Shown here: positions 1 to 8,158 of the stretch, piece after piece
Position numbering within the stretch: position 1 is the stretch's first letter
Layout: each line of letters opens with the position of its first letter
NCBI GenBank assembly: GCA_030646755.1
Contig: JAUSKU010000099.1
Coordinates: forward strand, 1-33,574
Reading direction: 5' to 3'
Source: Deltaproteobacteria bacterium
GTDB lineage: Bacteria > Desulfobacterota > JAENJC01
DNA length: 33,574 nt
The notes under the pieces: model-generated
What the model was told of the DNA's origin: nothing
Database searches by the model: none
The model's input: the letters and a program-made list of their open reading frames with translations, nothing else
Position numbers and translations under genes: made by a program

Positions 1-80
1 AACTCGCTAACAGTACGGGCTTTTGCCAAACATTCCCTTGCTTTTTCAAGCAACTTTTTGCCACTTGCAATTCGTGCCAT
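1..80 (-). CDS. Transposase N-terminus (IS630-like?), partial
   Basis: A leftward ORF starts at ATG 80-78 after a strong ribosome binding site (GGAGGTGAG, four bases or so upstream) and runs out of the window. The 26 visible residues begin MARIASGKKLLEKARECLAK and are basic and helical. The style resembles the N-terminal helix of helix-turn-helix proteins of IS630-type transposases, whose next segment would be the HTH. The family is inferred from this short stretch and from the truncated gene beside it. A stand-alone HTH protein or a toxin-antitoxin component is possible. Confidence 0.4.
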   Translation of the reverse strand, partial: MARIASGKKLLEKARECLAKARTVSE

Positions 81-136
81 AGTCTCACCTCCAATGGGAT
101 GAGACCATTATTACATATTTGAATTAGAAATGGAAT
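1..136 (-). mobile_element. Outer end of an insertion element (partial)
   Basis: This stretch contains the 5' end of a leftward-reading ORF plus about 56 bases of outer flank. The next base on the right is the first recognisable codon of a glycosyltransferase that has lost its N-terminus, so the junction at about 136/137 is read as the insertion boundary. The other end of the element is outside the window, so terminal repeats and target duplication cannot be checked. Confidence 0.5.
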
Positions 137-358
137 TATAAGGCATTTAAGACAGATATCCTGAAAGGTTTGGATCTGAAATGCACCGGTTTTGAATTTT
201 GTCCAGAGGTAACTGCCAAGGTGGCAAGGGCCGGGCACAAGATAATGGAGGTCCCTATATCTTATAATCCCAGGTCTTTTGATGAGGGGAAAAAAATTCG
301 ATTGAAGGACGGGTTGATAGCCCTTTATACCCTCTTGAAATACAGGTTTTTGCATTAA
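137..358 (+). pseudogene. GT2 dolichol-P-mannose-synthase-like glycosyltransferase, C-terminal remnant
   Basis: Reading in frame from 137 gives YKAFKTDILKGLDLK, followed by a GFEF...PEVTAK segment and VPISYNPRSFDEGKKI. This is the C-terminal third of family 2 glycosyltransferases of the dolichyl-phosphate mannose/glucose synthase type, which transfer a sugar from a nucleotide donor to a polyprenyl phosphate. The N-terminal Rossmann half with the DxD donor site (about 150 residues) is missing, and the frame breaks where the insertion-element flank begins. An internal TTG at 170 could start a 62-residue peptide, but it would lack the active site. The gene ends three bases before the GT-C gene, so the two probably formed an operon: polyprenyl-phosphate sugar synthesis, then use of that sugar. 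Confidence 0.75.
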
Positions 359-361
359 ACT

Positions 362-2071
362 ATGGAAGTTTCAAAGATAAAAAACTGGTTGCTTCCTGCC
401 ATATTCATTCTTGCTCTGTTCGTAAGACTTGCCTATCTCTATCAGGTTGAACCGATACCCTTTTCTGATACTCTGACCATTGATGCAAAGGATGAGGATA
501 GTTGGGGTAGGGAGATAGCAGCCGGAGACTGGGTTGGTAAGGAAAAAGGTGTTTTCTACAGGGACCCCCTATATGCCTATCTCCTTGGTACTACCTATGC
601 CGTATTCGGACATAAGCTATGGTTAATTAGGGTCATTCAGGCGGTTATAGATTCAACCACGTGTTTGCTTCTCTACTTTCTGGGTCGAATGATCTTCAAT
701 CCCGCTGTAGGTCTCACAACAGCGCTCCTTTCGTCACTTTACGGCCCCTTTATATGGTATCAGGGACTTATAGAAAAGACCACCCTGATGATCTTTCTTA
801 CAACATTATTCCTCCTCGCTACCCTCAGGGCAATAGAAACTCCGGGTAAAAGGCAATGGTTCCTCTCTGGCCTGACCCTTGGCCTTGCCGTCATGACCAG
901 GGGGAATATGCTGATCTTTGCCCCGGCAATAATCATGTTCTATCTGCTGTCTGAAAAAAAACTATCATCCTTTCCAAGACGTCTAATTCTTATGTCTATT
1001 TTCTTTGCAGGATTGATGACTGTATTGATCCCAGTGGCCGTGAGAAACCTTGTTTATGGAAAGGCGTTTGTCCTTACCGTTCCATCCATAGGCCTTAACT
1101 TTTATATAGGAAACAACCCATCGGCCGTGGGTATCCATACCCCGATACCGTCTCTCAGGACAATCCCGGAAAAGGAGGCGGAGGATGCCGCCAGCATTGC
1201 AAGCATGGCAGTTGGAAAAGTGCTGACCCCCTCAGAGGTTTCCAGCTTCTGGTTGAATAAAGGAGTTGCTTTTGCAGAGCAGGAGCCAGATAAGTTTATA
1301 ATCCTCCTGGGCCGGAAAGTTCTGTTGTTCTGGAACCATTATGAGGTCCCGGATGTGTATAATTATTACTTCTTCAGAGATATGATCCCAATGCTTAACC
1401 TGTTTTTGACCTTCGGCATTATTGCCCCACTGGGAATCGCGGGGATATTGATCTCTTTTAAAGAGTTCAAAAAGGGAAGAGTTGTATCCGGATTCATCAT
1501 TATTTATATGGCATCACTTGTACTCTTCTACATTACCTCCAGATACCGGCTCCCTGGCGCCCTTATGCTTCTTCCCTTTGCATCCTATACTCTGGTTTTT
1601 ATAATAAACAGCATGAGGACACAGGCTTACAAAAAATTACTATTAACTGCGGTAGTCCTGGTTCCTGCAACTCTTGTGGTAAACATGAATATTCTTGACG
1701 AAAGAAAGCTTCTCTCTCAATCACATTCAAGTATGGGTGACATTTATCAGCAGAGAGGAGGTTTTAAAGAGGCAATAGCCGAATATCAGGCATCCCTTAA
1801 ACTTGATCCCCATAACTGGGATTCGGCAAACAACCTGGCATACCTGTATGCGAGAAACGGAACACGCCTTGAAGAGGCATTGAATCTGGTACAAGGGGCG
1901 CTTGCAAGAAACCCCGGCTCTCCAGAGATGCTTGATACGCTGTCGCTTGTTTACCTGAAGATGGGACGGGTCGCAGAAGCCAAGGAGAGTATTTTAAAGG
2001 CCATAGCAAGAGACCCAAGGAACAGTGAACTTTCTGAAAGACTGCTGGAAATCGAAGAAAATTTGAGGTGA
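362..2071 (+). CDS. GT-C membrane glycosyltransferase (GT39/PMT_2-like) with C-terminal TPRs
   Basis: This 569-residue protein starts with a membrane segment (about residues 8-27). A periplasmic loop with acidic residues (DAKDEDSW, about 41-48) and FYRDPLYAY follows, as in the first loop of PMT/ArnT-type GT-C enzymes that use polyprenyl-phosphate sugars. Further hydrophobic spans follow to about residue 440. The last 120 residues are soluble and hold about three TPR units (GDIYQQRGGFKEAIAEYQAS, then NNLAYLYARNG and LSLVYLKMGRVAEA). It follows the truncated GT2 gene by three bases and has no clear ribosome binding site, so it was probably translationally coupled to it. The role is inferred as protein or glycan glycosylation on the outer face of the inner membrane; acceptor and sugar are unknown. 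Loss of the GT2 partner may have left it without donor. Confidence 0.75.
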   Translation: MEVSKIKNWLLPAIFILALFVRLAYLYQVEPIPFSDTLTIDAKDEDSWGREIAAGDWVGKEKGVFYRDPLYAYLLGTTYAVFGHKLWLIRVIQAVIDSTTCLLLYFLGRMIFNPAVGLTTALLSSLYGPFIWYQGLIEKTTLMIFLTTLFLLATLRAIETPGKRQWFLSGLTLGLAVMTRGNMLIFAPAIIMFYLLSEKKLSSFPRRLILMSIFFAGLMTVLIPVAVRNLVYGKAFVLTVPSIGLNFYIGNNPSAVGIHTPIPSLRTIPEKEAEDAASIASMAVGKVLTPSEVSSFWLNKGVAFAEQEPDKFIILLGRKVLLFWNHYEVPDVYNYYFFRDMIPMLNLFLTFGIIAPLGIAGILISFKEFKKGRVVSGFIIIYMASLVLFYITSRYRLPGALMLLPFASYTLVFIINSMRTQAYKKLLLTAVVLVPATLVVNMNILDERKLLSQSHSSMGDIYQQRGGFKEAIAEYQASLKLDPHNWDSANNLAYLYARNGTRLEEALNLVQGALARNPGSPEMLDTLSLVYLKMGRVAEAKESILKAIARDPRNSELSERLLEIEENLR

Positions 2072-2336
2072 TTTAAAATAAATAATATTAGTCACAAATG
2101 TCTGTTTGCTTCTGTCGAAACCGAAGGAATTTGACAAGGCGATCCTAACCTTCCTCTCTCTGAATCCTTCAAGTCAAATATCAACCATCAGCAGGGGAGA
2201 ACTCAGCTGTAAGGCAATCCAGCACCCCGGATCAGTCCTGAACGGGTCACCTGTTACAGCATAGAGCATAGAATAAATGGATGTCTCATTTACCTTATGA
2301 AATAAGAAGGATAAAAAGGGTGACATCTTTAAATCT
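2072..2336. other. Intergenic stretch with possible decayed coding sequence
   Basis: No intact gene is seen in these 265 bases between the convergent GT-C gene and tsaD. On the minus strand, about 2172-2100, a conceptual translation reads ERKVRIALSNSFGF, similar to the ALSNSFGFGG motif near the end of beta-ketoacyl-ACP synthases. The conserved residues after it are lost. A further minus-strand stretch upstream (about 2265-2175) reads openly but ends at TGA. The best reading is a decayed fragment; chance similarity is possible. Confidence 0.25.
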
Positions 2337-3341
2337 CTATTGAGGCAACGGCCAGTCGGGTATCCCGTTCATATCAAGCCCTGACCTCTTCCCCATCTCC
2401 AGATATCTGTGACCCAGATGTGCGATCATCGAGGCATTGTCCGTACACAAAGATGTGGATGGATATGCTACCCTGATACCGTATTCCGCGGCCGTCTCCC
2501 TCATCTTCTGTCTAAGCCTTGAGTTGGCTGCCACCCCTCCTGCCAAGACTATCGTTCCTAAATGATTCTCCCTGGCTGCCTTTAGTGTCTTATCCACCAG
2601 CATATCCACTACCGCCTCCAGATATCCGGCAGCAATTTCTTTAAGGTTCTTTTCTGCGAACTCCTTGCCCTCCCTGTGCACCAGATTCACCAAGAAGGTC
2701 TTCAGGCCGCTGAAGCTGAAGTCGTAAGGGGCGCCTGGGATCAGCGCCCTTGGGAATTTTATCGCCTTGGGGTCCGCCTCTTTAGCAAGCCTGTCTATGA
2801 TGGCCCCCGCAGGATATCCGAGGCCCAGGAGCTTACCTGCTTTATCCAGGGCCTCTCCAGCGGCATCATCCCTGGTAGAACCAAGATGTCGGTAACTTCC
2901 TATGCCGTTAACTATATAAAGGGAGGTGTGTCCGCCGGATACTATCAGCCCCAGGTATGGAAACTCTACCTCTTCTTCCAGAAGTATGGCAGTTACATGT
3001 CCCTCTATATGGTTTACGCCAATTAGAGGCAGTTTTTTTGCGTATGACACGGACTTGGCAAATGAAATACCAACGAGGAGGGCGCCGATAAGACCTGGTC
3101 CCTGCGTGACGGCTATTCCTTCTATGTCGTTTAACGTAACTCCCGAACCTTCCAGTGCCTCATGGACAACAGGAACGATAGTCTCCAGATGTCTTCTTGC
3201 TGCAAGTTCAGGGACGATTCCGCCATATTTGTTGTGGATATCTGTCTGGGAAGAGACTATGTCAGAAAGGACCTTTTTGCCGTCATAGACAGATGCTGCG
3301 GTCTCATCGCATGACGTCTCTAACCCGAGAACTATCATCAT
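2337..3341 (-). CDS. tsaD: tRNA N6-adenosine threonylcarbamoyltransferase
   Basis: TsaD (Kae1/YgjD) transfers threonylcarbamoyl from TC-AMP to A37 of ANN-decoding tRNAs, working with TsaB and TsaE in the cytoplasm. The 334-residue length is typical. Visible marks are the N-terminal ASKHA phosphate loop (GLETSCDETA, residues 6-15), the metal-binding HIEGH with H111 and H115, a VSGGHTSLY nucleotide loop, the LAGGVAANSRLR segment, and the C-terminal CTDNASMIA with the metal-binding aspartate. Its ATG overlaps the stop of the upstream small gene as ATGA, so the two are translationally coupled and form an operon with tldD. No tsaB, tsaC or tsaE is visible in the window. Confidence 0.96.
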   Translation of the reverse strand: MMIVLGLETSCDETAASVYDGKKVLSDIVSSQTDIHNKYGGIVPELAARRHLETIVPVVHEALEGSGVTLNDIEGIAVTQGPGLIGALLVGISFAKSVSYAKKLPLIGVNHIEGHVTAILLEEEVEFPYLGLIVSGGHTSLYIVNGIGSYRHLGSTRDDAAGEALDKAGKLLGLGYPAGAIIDRLAKEADPKAIKFPRALIPGAPYDFSFSGLKTFLVNLVHREGKEFAEKNLKEIAAGYLEAVVDMLVDKTLKAARENHLGTIVLAGGVAANSRLRQKMRETAAEYGIRVAYPSTSLCTDNASMIAHLGHRYLEMGKRSGLDMNGIPDWPLPQ

Positions 3342-3619
3342 TCTTTAGGAGCCTCTCTCCTTGGAGAATATTCTACGACAAGCCCTCTGGATGTAGCGAG
3401 GATCTTCACATAATACGGTCTCCCCCTGTATTTGGCAGGGATAGTCACCTCACCTTCTTTGTTCAGAACCGCCAGGACCTCCTCAGGAGACTCCTCAAAC
3501 TCAAATGCCTTAAATAGGGGGAGTAACTCATTCTCCGTTACAGGCCTCTCCGGCGGGAGGGAGCAACTGATGGGTATTAACAACATAATTGCCAATATGA
3601 TGGCCTTGACTCTTTGCAT
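3338..3619 (-). CDS. Small exported protein, lipoprotein candidate
   Basis: This 93-residue protein is placed at ATG 3619 because AGGAGG lies six bases upstream; a longer reading from GTG 3646 has no such site. Residues 1-18 (MQRVKAIILAIMLLIPIS) form a basic-hydrophobic signal with Cys19 just after it, suggesting a lipoprotein. The lipobox is imperfect, with Pro at -3. The mature part holds the phrase EVTIPAKYRGRPYYVKIL and resembles no family I can name. It lies 39 bases after tldD and overlaps tsaD by four bases, so it belongs to that operon, though its role is unknown. Confidence 0.7.
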   Translation of the reverse strand: MQRVKAIILAIMLLIPISCSLPPERPVTENELLPLFKAFEFEESPEEVLAVLNKEGEVTIPAKYRGRPYYVKILATSRGLVVEYSPRREAPKE

Positions 3620-3658
3620 AGGAACCTCCTCTTCAGCCTTCCTCACTCCTTGCTGTCT

Positions 3659-5041
3659 TTATATATGTCCCCCGACTATCATCTCCGGTATCCTCAATGT
3701 AGGCTGGGCATCTGATACAGGGGCTCCCTGGCCATCTTTGCCGCATGTCCCTATGGAAAAGCCCTGGTCATTCCCCACCATGTCTATGATCCTGAGGACC
3801 TCTGGGCCATTTCCTGTCAGGGTCGCCCCCCTCACCGGCTCACCTATGGAGCCATTCTCTATGAGATAACCCTCGCTCACCTCAAAAACAAAGTCGCCGT
3901 TCACCGTATTTACCTGCCCGCCCCCCATCTTCTTGACAAAAAGACCCTTTTCTACGGACCTTACAACCTCCTCAGGCCTGCCATCTCCCGGAGCTATCAA
4001 GGTATTGGTCATCCTTGGTATCGGCTGGTGCTGGTACGACTCCCTCCTCCCGTTCCCCGTTGAGCGCACGCCGTCCTTCATGGCTGTAAGCCTGTCGTAC
4101 ATATAACCTTTAAGGACGCCGTTTTCTATAAGTATCCTCTTCCTGGACTCAGTTCCCTCATCATCAAAGGAAAAGGAGCCTCTTTTATTCGGAAGTGTGG
4201 AATCGTCAATAACCGTAATTAAGGGAGATGCTATCATCTCTCCCAACTTCCCTGTATATACGGAGAGCCCCTGCTGGGCCAGGTCCGCCTCAAGGCCGTG
4301 CCCTACAGCCTCGTGCACCATAGTCCCGCCAGCCTCTGAAGAAAGGATTACCGGCATCTTCCCTGCCGGGGCCTTTCTGGCCGAAAGCATCATGATACCC
4401 CTTCTTGCAGCCGTTAAAGCCACATCCTCGGGTGACACATTATCAAATATCTCGAAACCGATATGACCGCCTACAGGCTCGTAGCCGGTCTGGACCACTT
4501 CCCCCTCGGCTGCCACCACCTGGACAAGAAAGACCGTTCCTACCCGCCTGTCCTCGCACAAGAGTCCTTCCGAGTTGGCAATCGTGACATGCTGCAAAGA
4601 GTCCCTATACACAACCGCTGCCTGCCTTATCCTTTTATCATATCCCCTGGCAGCCTTATTGGCCCTTTCAACCAGGCCGACCTTTTCCGTAAGCGGTATG
4701 TCCCACGGGACCTTTTTTATATCAAACCTTACTGAAGGCTCCTTCTTCCTGAGGTCCATGACAGAGGCATTGATATCACCCTTTGCCGCCTTTGCTGCGG
4801 ATTCGGCCATGGAAAGCAGGGACGCCTCTGAAAGGTCATTGGAAAAGGCATATGCCGACCTCTTATTGAATATGACCCTTATCCCGGCTCCGCCGTCGAT
4901 TCCGGATATGACCCTCTCAATCCTGTTGTCCTCGCAGGTAATGGATGTAGAGGTAGATCTCTCTATGAAGATATCCGCAAACTCTCCGCCATCTTTGAGG
5001 GCTGCCAGTAAAACCTTTTTAAAGTCTATATCGAAAGACAT
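3659..5041 (-). CDS. tldD: TldD-family metalloprotease
   Basis: TldD, as a heterodimer with TldE/PmbA, is a zinc protease that degrades small unfolded peptides and processes microcin and RiPP leaders. The family signature HEAVGHG is present (around residue 250), with the GTEXXXR-like DDEGTESRKR segment and the C-terminal GNGPEVLRIIDMVGND typical of TldD. The ATG at 5041 gives 460 residues and the usual MSFDIDFKKVLLAAL beginning; a GTG at 5068 would add nine atypical residues, and neither start has a strong ribosome binding site. It is first in an operon with the lipoprotein candidate and tsaD. No pmbA/tldE partner is visible in the window. Confidence 0.93.
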   Translation of the reverse strand: MSFDIDFKKVLLAALKDGGEFADIFIERSTSTSITCEDNRIERVISGIDGGAGIRVIFNKRSAYAFSNDLSEASLLSMAESAAKAAKGDINASVMDLRKKEPSVRFDIKKVPWDIPLTEKVGLVERANKAARGYDKRIRQAAVVYRDSLQHVTIANSEGLLCEDRRVGTVFLVQVVAAEGEVVQTGYEPVGGHIGFEIFDNVSPEDVALTAARRGIMMLSARKAPAGKMPVILSSEAGGTMVHEAVGHGLEADLAQQGLSVYTGKLGEMIASPLITVIDDSTLPNKRGSFSFDDEGTESRKRILIENGVLKGYMYDRLTAMKDGVRSTGNGRRESYQHQPIPRMTNTLIAPGDGRPEEVVRSVEKGLFVKKMGGGQVNTVNGDFVFEVSEGYLIENGSIGEPVRGATLTGNGPEVLRIIDMVGNDQGFSIGTCGKDGQGAPVSDAQPTLRIPEMIVGGHI

Positions 5042-5254
5042 ATGTTCAAACCGTCTTGACGGAACCACCTGTTCACGTCACCTTCCAAGCTATGGGAATC
5101 GCCATTTCGATAAAGAATAGCATAATGCATGAAAAATGGGAAGGGCGATTGTAAATATGGCTGGGGTCAACTGCTGCCTTAAATCCATCTTGATTTTTTC
5201 TCATAAATCGATTAAGTTGTTAAGAACCATAATTTTAGGAGAGGTCAAACAAAT

Positions 5255-6355
5255 ATGATAATCCAATGCCCAAAGTGTCTCACAAAGTTCAAACTTGATG
5301 ATTCCAAGGTGACAGACGAAGGGACGAGGGTTCGATGCGCAAAGTGTAAGGAGGTTTTTGTAGTTAAGAAAGAGGTGACAGCACCTCCGCCGCCTATCCC
5401 GACAGAGCAGCCCGCAGAAAAAGAGGAGTTTGATTTTTCTGCAGAAGAAAAAGAGGAAGCTCCCTTCGGATTTGGAGGGGGTTTTGAGGAGGAAGGGGAA
5501 AAGGAGGAGGAAAAAGGAGCAGGTTTTGACTTCGGCGGAATGAGCTATGGAGAAGTCAATTTTTCAGAGCCTGAAGAGGCCATGCCTAAAACTGAAGAGG
5601 CCCCTCTAGGTTTTGAATTCAAAGAGGACGAGATAGGATTTGGAGAGGTTGAATTTAAAGAAGAGGAGCCCCATTTTGAGCCTCCTCGCGAGGAAGCCTT
5701 CGGAGGGCCGGCAGAAACACCTCCTCCACCCACACCGCCCGCTGAGGAAAAAGTAGAGTTTCGGGAGGAAATGCCGGTCGCCGGTGGTTTTGAGGAAGAA
5801 AAACCGTTTCACCGCTTCGAGGAGGCAGGCTTCCCTGAAGAATTCCCGAGTGAGGTCAAAAAGGAAAAGAGGCGTTCCTTCTTAAAAATAGCCACCTTGG
5901 TCATCGTCATCTGTGCTGTAGCTGCGGTTCCTATTTTTTATCTCATGAAATATAAAACCGCAGAAACAGGGGAGATCAACCTTGCTGAGCTGAATGGATA
6001 TTACACACAGAATGCTGAGGCGGGTAATGTGTTTGTTGTCTCTGGAAGGGCTGTTAACAACACCAACAAGGCAAGGAGCTTCTTCCAGATAAAAGGCACC
6101 CTGTTCAACAAGAAGGGGGAGAGATTGGCGCAGAAGGAGGTTTACTGCGGGAACATATTCTCCACAAAAGAGATAACTACGCTGCCGAAGAGCAAGGTAG
6201 AGGCTGACCTGAAAAACAAGGTAGGCGGCTCTTTATCTAATATAAACCTGGCCCCCGGAAAGTCTGTCCCGTTCATGATAGTATTTTTTGACCTCCCTGC
6301 AGATATGTCGGAGTTTGCCGTCGAGGTTACAGGTTCCCAGCCTGCCGCTGAATAG
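5255..6355 (+). CDS. Zinc-ribbon (MJ0042) membrane protein with DUF3426 domain
   Basis: This 366-residue protein has three parts. Residues 1-37 are an MJ0042-type zinc ribbon with C5-x2-C8 and C28-x2-C31. Residues 45-195 are low-complexity and very acidic (Glu, Phe, Gly, Pro), probably disordered. A basic stretch (KKEKRR) then leads into one membrane span (about 209-232), followed by a C-terminal domain of the DUF3426 type with GNVFVVSGRAVNNTNKARS and a C-terminal PFMIVFFDLP. The ribbon and acidic arm are predicted cytoplasmic and the DUF3426 domain periplasmic. Function is not known for the family. The ribosome binding site AGGAGAGG precedes the ATG. It is eleven bases ahead of the next gene and divergent from tldD. 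Confidence 0.85.
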   Translation: MIIQCPKCLTKFKLDDSKVTDEGTRVRCAKCKEVFVVKKEVTAPPPPIPTEQPAEKEEFDFSAEEKEEAPFGFGGGFEEEGEKEEEKGAGFDFGGMSYGEVNFSEPEEAMPKTEEAPLGFEFKEDEIGFGEVEFKEEEPHFEPPREEAFGGPAETPPPPTPPAEEKVEFREEMPVAGGFEEEKPFHRFEEAGFPEEFPSEVKKEKRRSFLKIATLVIVICAVAAVPIFYLMKYKTAETGEINLAELNGYYTQNAEAGNVFVVSGRAVNNTNKARSFFQIKGTLFNKKGERLAQKEVYCGNIFSTKEITTLPKSKVEADLKNKVGGSLSNINLAPGKSVPFMIVFFDLPADMSEFAVEVTGSQPAAE

Positions 6356-6366
6356 ATGACCTTCCC

Positions 6367-7125
6367 ATGCCTGACAAAAACGACAGTGTACGGATATGGA
6401 CCAAGAGGCTGGTTTCCGACCTGGTCACCGCAAAGGAAAAAAAGATAAGGGGAACCATCCTTGCCGAGAGGTTAAGCAGCCTCAATGCAGAGACCATAGT
6501 AATGGTCATTGACGAGATCTGCCGCAAGGCAGAGGAAAGGGCCCCGGGGTATCAGGAGGCCCTCTTCTCATTAATAGATATCCCTGCCATAACCAGAATA
6601 TTAGGGTATCCAAAGATGAGCGAGGTATACCTTTCCTCTAAAGAGATGAGATATGAAAGGGTAACAAGACTCCTCGTCAACCCCTCTCCAAAAAAGATGC
6701 GTTACAGCGAATATGACTTCGTGGAAGGCCAAGTCCTCGACCACATCACGCTGGGAATGAAAAGGAGCCTTGCAAAAGGGATTTCCAAGGATACCCTTGA
6801 CAGGCTGGTTTACGACCCTGATCCTCATGTTATAAAGAACATCTTGAATAATCCGCGGATAACGGAGAGGGACATCCTGAAGATAGCATCCAAAAGGCCC
6901 ACTACTGGCGAAGTGTTAACGGAGGTCTTCAATAATAAAAAATGGTCTGAGAGATATAGTATAAAAAGGGCTCTGGTAAAAAACCCGTACACTCCCACGG
7001 GACTGTCTCTGGGACTTGTACATTTTATGCTCGTTCAGGATTTGAAGGAAATAAGTAGAGACGGAACCATACATCCTGCGATCAGGAAGGCAGCTGAGGA
7101 GATTTTGAAAAAGGGAACGGATTAG
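6367..7125 (+). CDS. Conserved helical-repeat protein of unknown function
   Basis: This 252-residue protein is almost entirely helical. Short repeating phrases such as [32 protein letters not shown] and [10 protein letters not shown] resemble the units of leucine-rich-variant or HEAT-like repeats (DUF2336-style). No catalytic motif, signal peptide or membrane span is seen. It is probably cotranscribed with the zinc-ribbon membrane protein eleven bases upstream, so it may be its cytoplasmic partner; that is inference. Its stop codon overlaps the stop of the convergent tatA gene by four bases. Confidence 0.75.
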   Translation: MPDKNDSVRIWTKRLVSDLVTAKEKKIRGTILAERLSSLNAETIVMVIDEICRKAEERAPGYQEALFSLIDIPAITRILGYPKMSEVYLSSKEMRYERVTRLLVNPSPKKMRYSEYDFVEGQVLDHITLGMKRSLAKGISKDTLDRLVYDPDPHVIKNILNNPRITERDILKIASKRPTTGEVLTEVFNNKKWSERYSIKRALVKNPYTPTGLSLGLVHFMLVQDLKEISRDGTIHPAIRKAAEEILKKGTD

Positions 7126-7322
7126 GCCTTTCCTCCCTCATCCTTCTTACCTTCCACCTTCTTTGGAGTCACGTCTATCTCGCCCTCATCGGAAGAGGCC
7201 TTCTTAAAACCCTTTATAGCCTTTCCAAGACCCGAACCGATCTCAGGAAGCTTTCCTGCACCGAAAACTACCAGCACCAGCACCAGGATAATTATGAGTT
7301 CCGGAATTCCTAAACCAAACAT
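7122..7322 (-). CDS. tatA: Twin-arginine translocase subunit TatA
   Basis: TatA forms the pore-like assembly of the Tat pathway that exports folded proteins, including molybdoenzymes. The 66 residues show the family layout: one N-terminal span ([14 protein letters not shown]), the hinge [10 protein letters not shown], an amphipathic helix ([14 protein letters not shown]) and a charged tail. This is the TatA form; the TatB-like subunit and TatC lie together near 15.0-16.0 kb, so the tat genes are split between two loci. The gene is convergent with its neighbour, with stop codons overlapping at 7122-7125. Confidence 0.93.
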   Translation of the reverse strand: MFGLGIPELIIILVLVLVVFGAGKLPEIGSGLGKAIKGFKKASSDEGEIDVTPKKVEGKKDEGGKA

Positions 7323-7465
7323 AAAACTCCCTTTTTAAAGAGCTTAAAATTTGACAAAGTAGTAAAAGCTCTTTTTATCACCGCCGAGGCACAGAAAAAA
7401 GATCAATAATTTCAATGTCGTTAACTCAGAGTTCCGCGTCTCTGCGGTTATCAATTTTTTGTCTT
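7323..7465. repeat. Intergenic repeat carrying a CCGCAGAGACGCGGA core
   Basis: No gene is seen between selC and tatA. Bases 7433-7447 read tccgcgtctctgcgg, the exact reverse complement of 11980-11994 upstream of iscU. This marks a short dispersed repeat present twice in the window in opposite orientation. Confidence 0.5.
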
Positions 7466-7563
7466 TGGCGGAAGTGAATGGGAATCGAACCCACCTCCCC
7501 GATTATTAATCGGGGACACTGGATTTGAAGTCCAGGAGACCCACCAGCGGCCTTTTCACTTCC
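7466..7563 (-). tRNA. selC: tRNA-Sec (anticodon TCA)
   Basis: The 98-base gene, with encoded CCA, folds as a selenocysteine tRNA. It has an extended 8-bp acceptor stem (GGAAGTGA with TCACTTCC) and discriminator G. The anticodon loop is CTTCAAA with anticodon TCA. The very long variable arm is an 8-bp perfect stem (CCCCGATT/AATCGGGG) around a 3-base loop, and the T arm is GTGGG-TTCGATT-CCCAT. It reads UGA as selenocysteine with SelA, SelB and SelD, none of which lie in this window. Confidence 0.97.
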
Positions 7564-7576
7564 ATAACTATTTGAT

Positions 7577-7605
7577 ATTTTGACAGATATCCCCAAGAGA
7601 GTCAA
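7577..7605 (-). promoter_or_regulatory. Promoter of selC
   Basis: On the minus strand, TTGACT (7605-7600) and CAAAAT (7582-7577) are separated by 17 bases and match the sigma-70 consensus at 5/6 and 4/6. The predicted start is about seven bases before the mature tRNA 5' end, as expected for a tRNA promoter. Confidence 0.6.
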
Positions 7606-7641
7606 CAGGAACTTTCGGAGTGTGATAAATAAGTGCAGTAT

Positions 7642-8058
7642 TTACTCTCCGATTATCTTGATAAGAACTCTTTTCCTGCGTTTCCCGTCAAATTCCCCGT
7701 AAAATATCTGCTCCCATGGGCCGAAGTCGAGTTTTCCCTCAGTAACCGCTACTACAACCTCCCGTCCCATGACCGTCCTTTTAAGGTGGGCGTCGCCGTT
7801 GTCCTCACCGGTGTTGTTGTGCTTATATAAACTGGGATTGTACGGAGCCAGCTCCTCCAGCCAGCGTCGGAAGTCCTGATGAAGACCGTGTTCATCGTCG
7901 TTTATGAATACGCTGGCGGTGATATGCATGGCGTTAACAAGACAGAGGCCTTCCCTTATACCGCTATCTTTGAGGGCTTCCTGTACCTGGGGAGTTATAT
8001 TTACAAAACCGACCCTTTCGGGGATATTGAAAATCAGCTCTTTGCGGTATGATTTCAT
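7642..8058 (-). CDS. YjbQ family protein (UPF0047)
   Basis: This 138-residue protein has the YjbQ/UPF0047 fold marks: [19 protein letters not shown], the histidine-bearing phrase [13 protein letters not shown], and [21 protein letters not shown]. The family is cytoplasmic and trimeric. Some members weakly make thiamine phosphate, and the automated name is secondary thiamine-phosphate synthase enzyme; the physiological role is not firmly settled. It is separated from the upstream gene by a 100-base repeat-containing gap and lies upstream of selC on the same strand. Confidence 0.88.
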   Translation of the reverse strand: MKSYRKELIFNIPERVGFVNITPQVQEALKDSGIREGLCLVNAMHITASVFINDDEHGLHQDFRRWLEELAPYNPSLYKHNNTGEDNGDAHLKRTVMGREVVVAVTEGKLDFGPWEQIFYGEFDGKRRKRVLIKIIGE

Positions 8059-8065
8059 AATTTAC

Positions 8066-8152
8066 CCATCCCCACCCTGACCCTCCCATTGAAGGGGAGG
8101 GAATAAATTAGGTTCCTCTCTCTCAGGAAGAGGATTAAGGTGATGGTGGGGT
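8066..8152. repeat. Intergenic palindromic repeat
   Basis: The gap between the yjbQ-type gene and its upstream neighbour holds inverted stretches: ccctccc/gggaggg around a short loop (about 8084-8101) and cctct/agagg (about 8116-8133). CCATCCCCACC and GGTGATGGTGGGG near the ends suggest a mobile palindromic element. No gene is seen. Confidence 0.4.
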
Positions 8153-8158
8153 TGATTT

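Noticed and set aside
2095..2265. Minus-strand reading frame interrupted by a single TGA, considered as a selenoprotein because selC is present
   Set aside because: There is no redox-type context (CxxU or similar), no clear SECIS-like hairpin after the TGA, and no start with a ribosome binding site. Decayed coding sequence explains it better.
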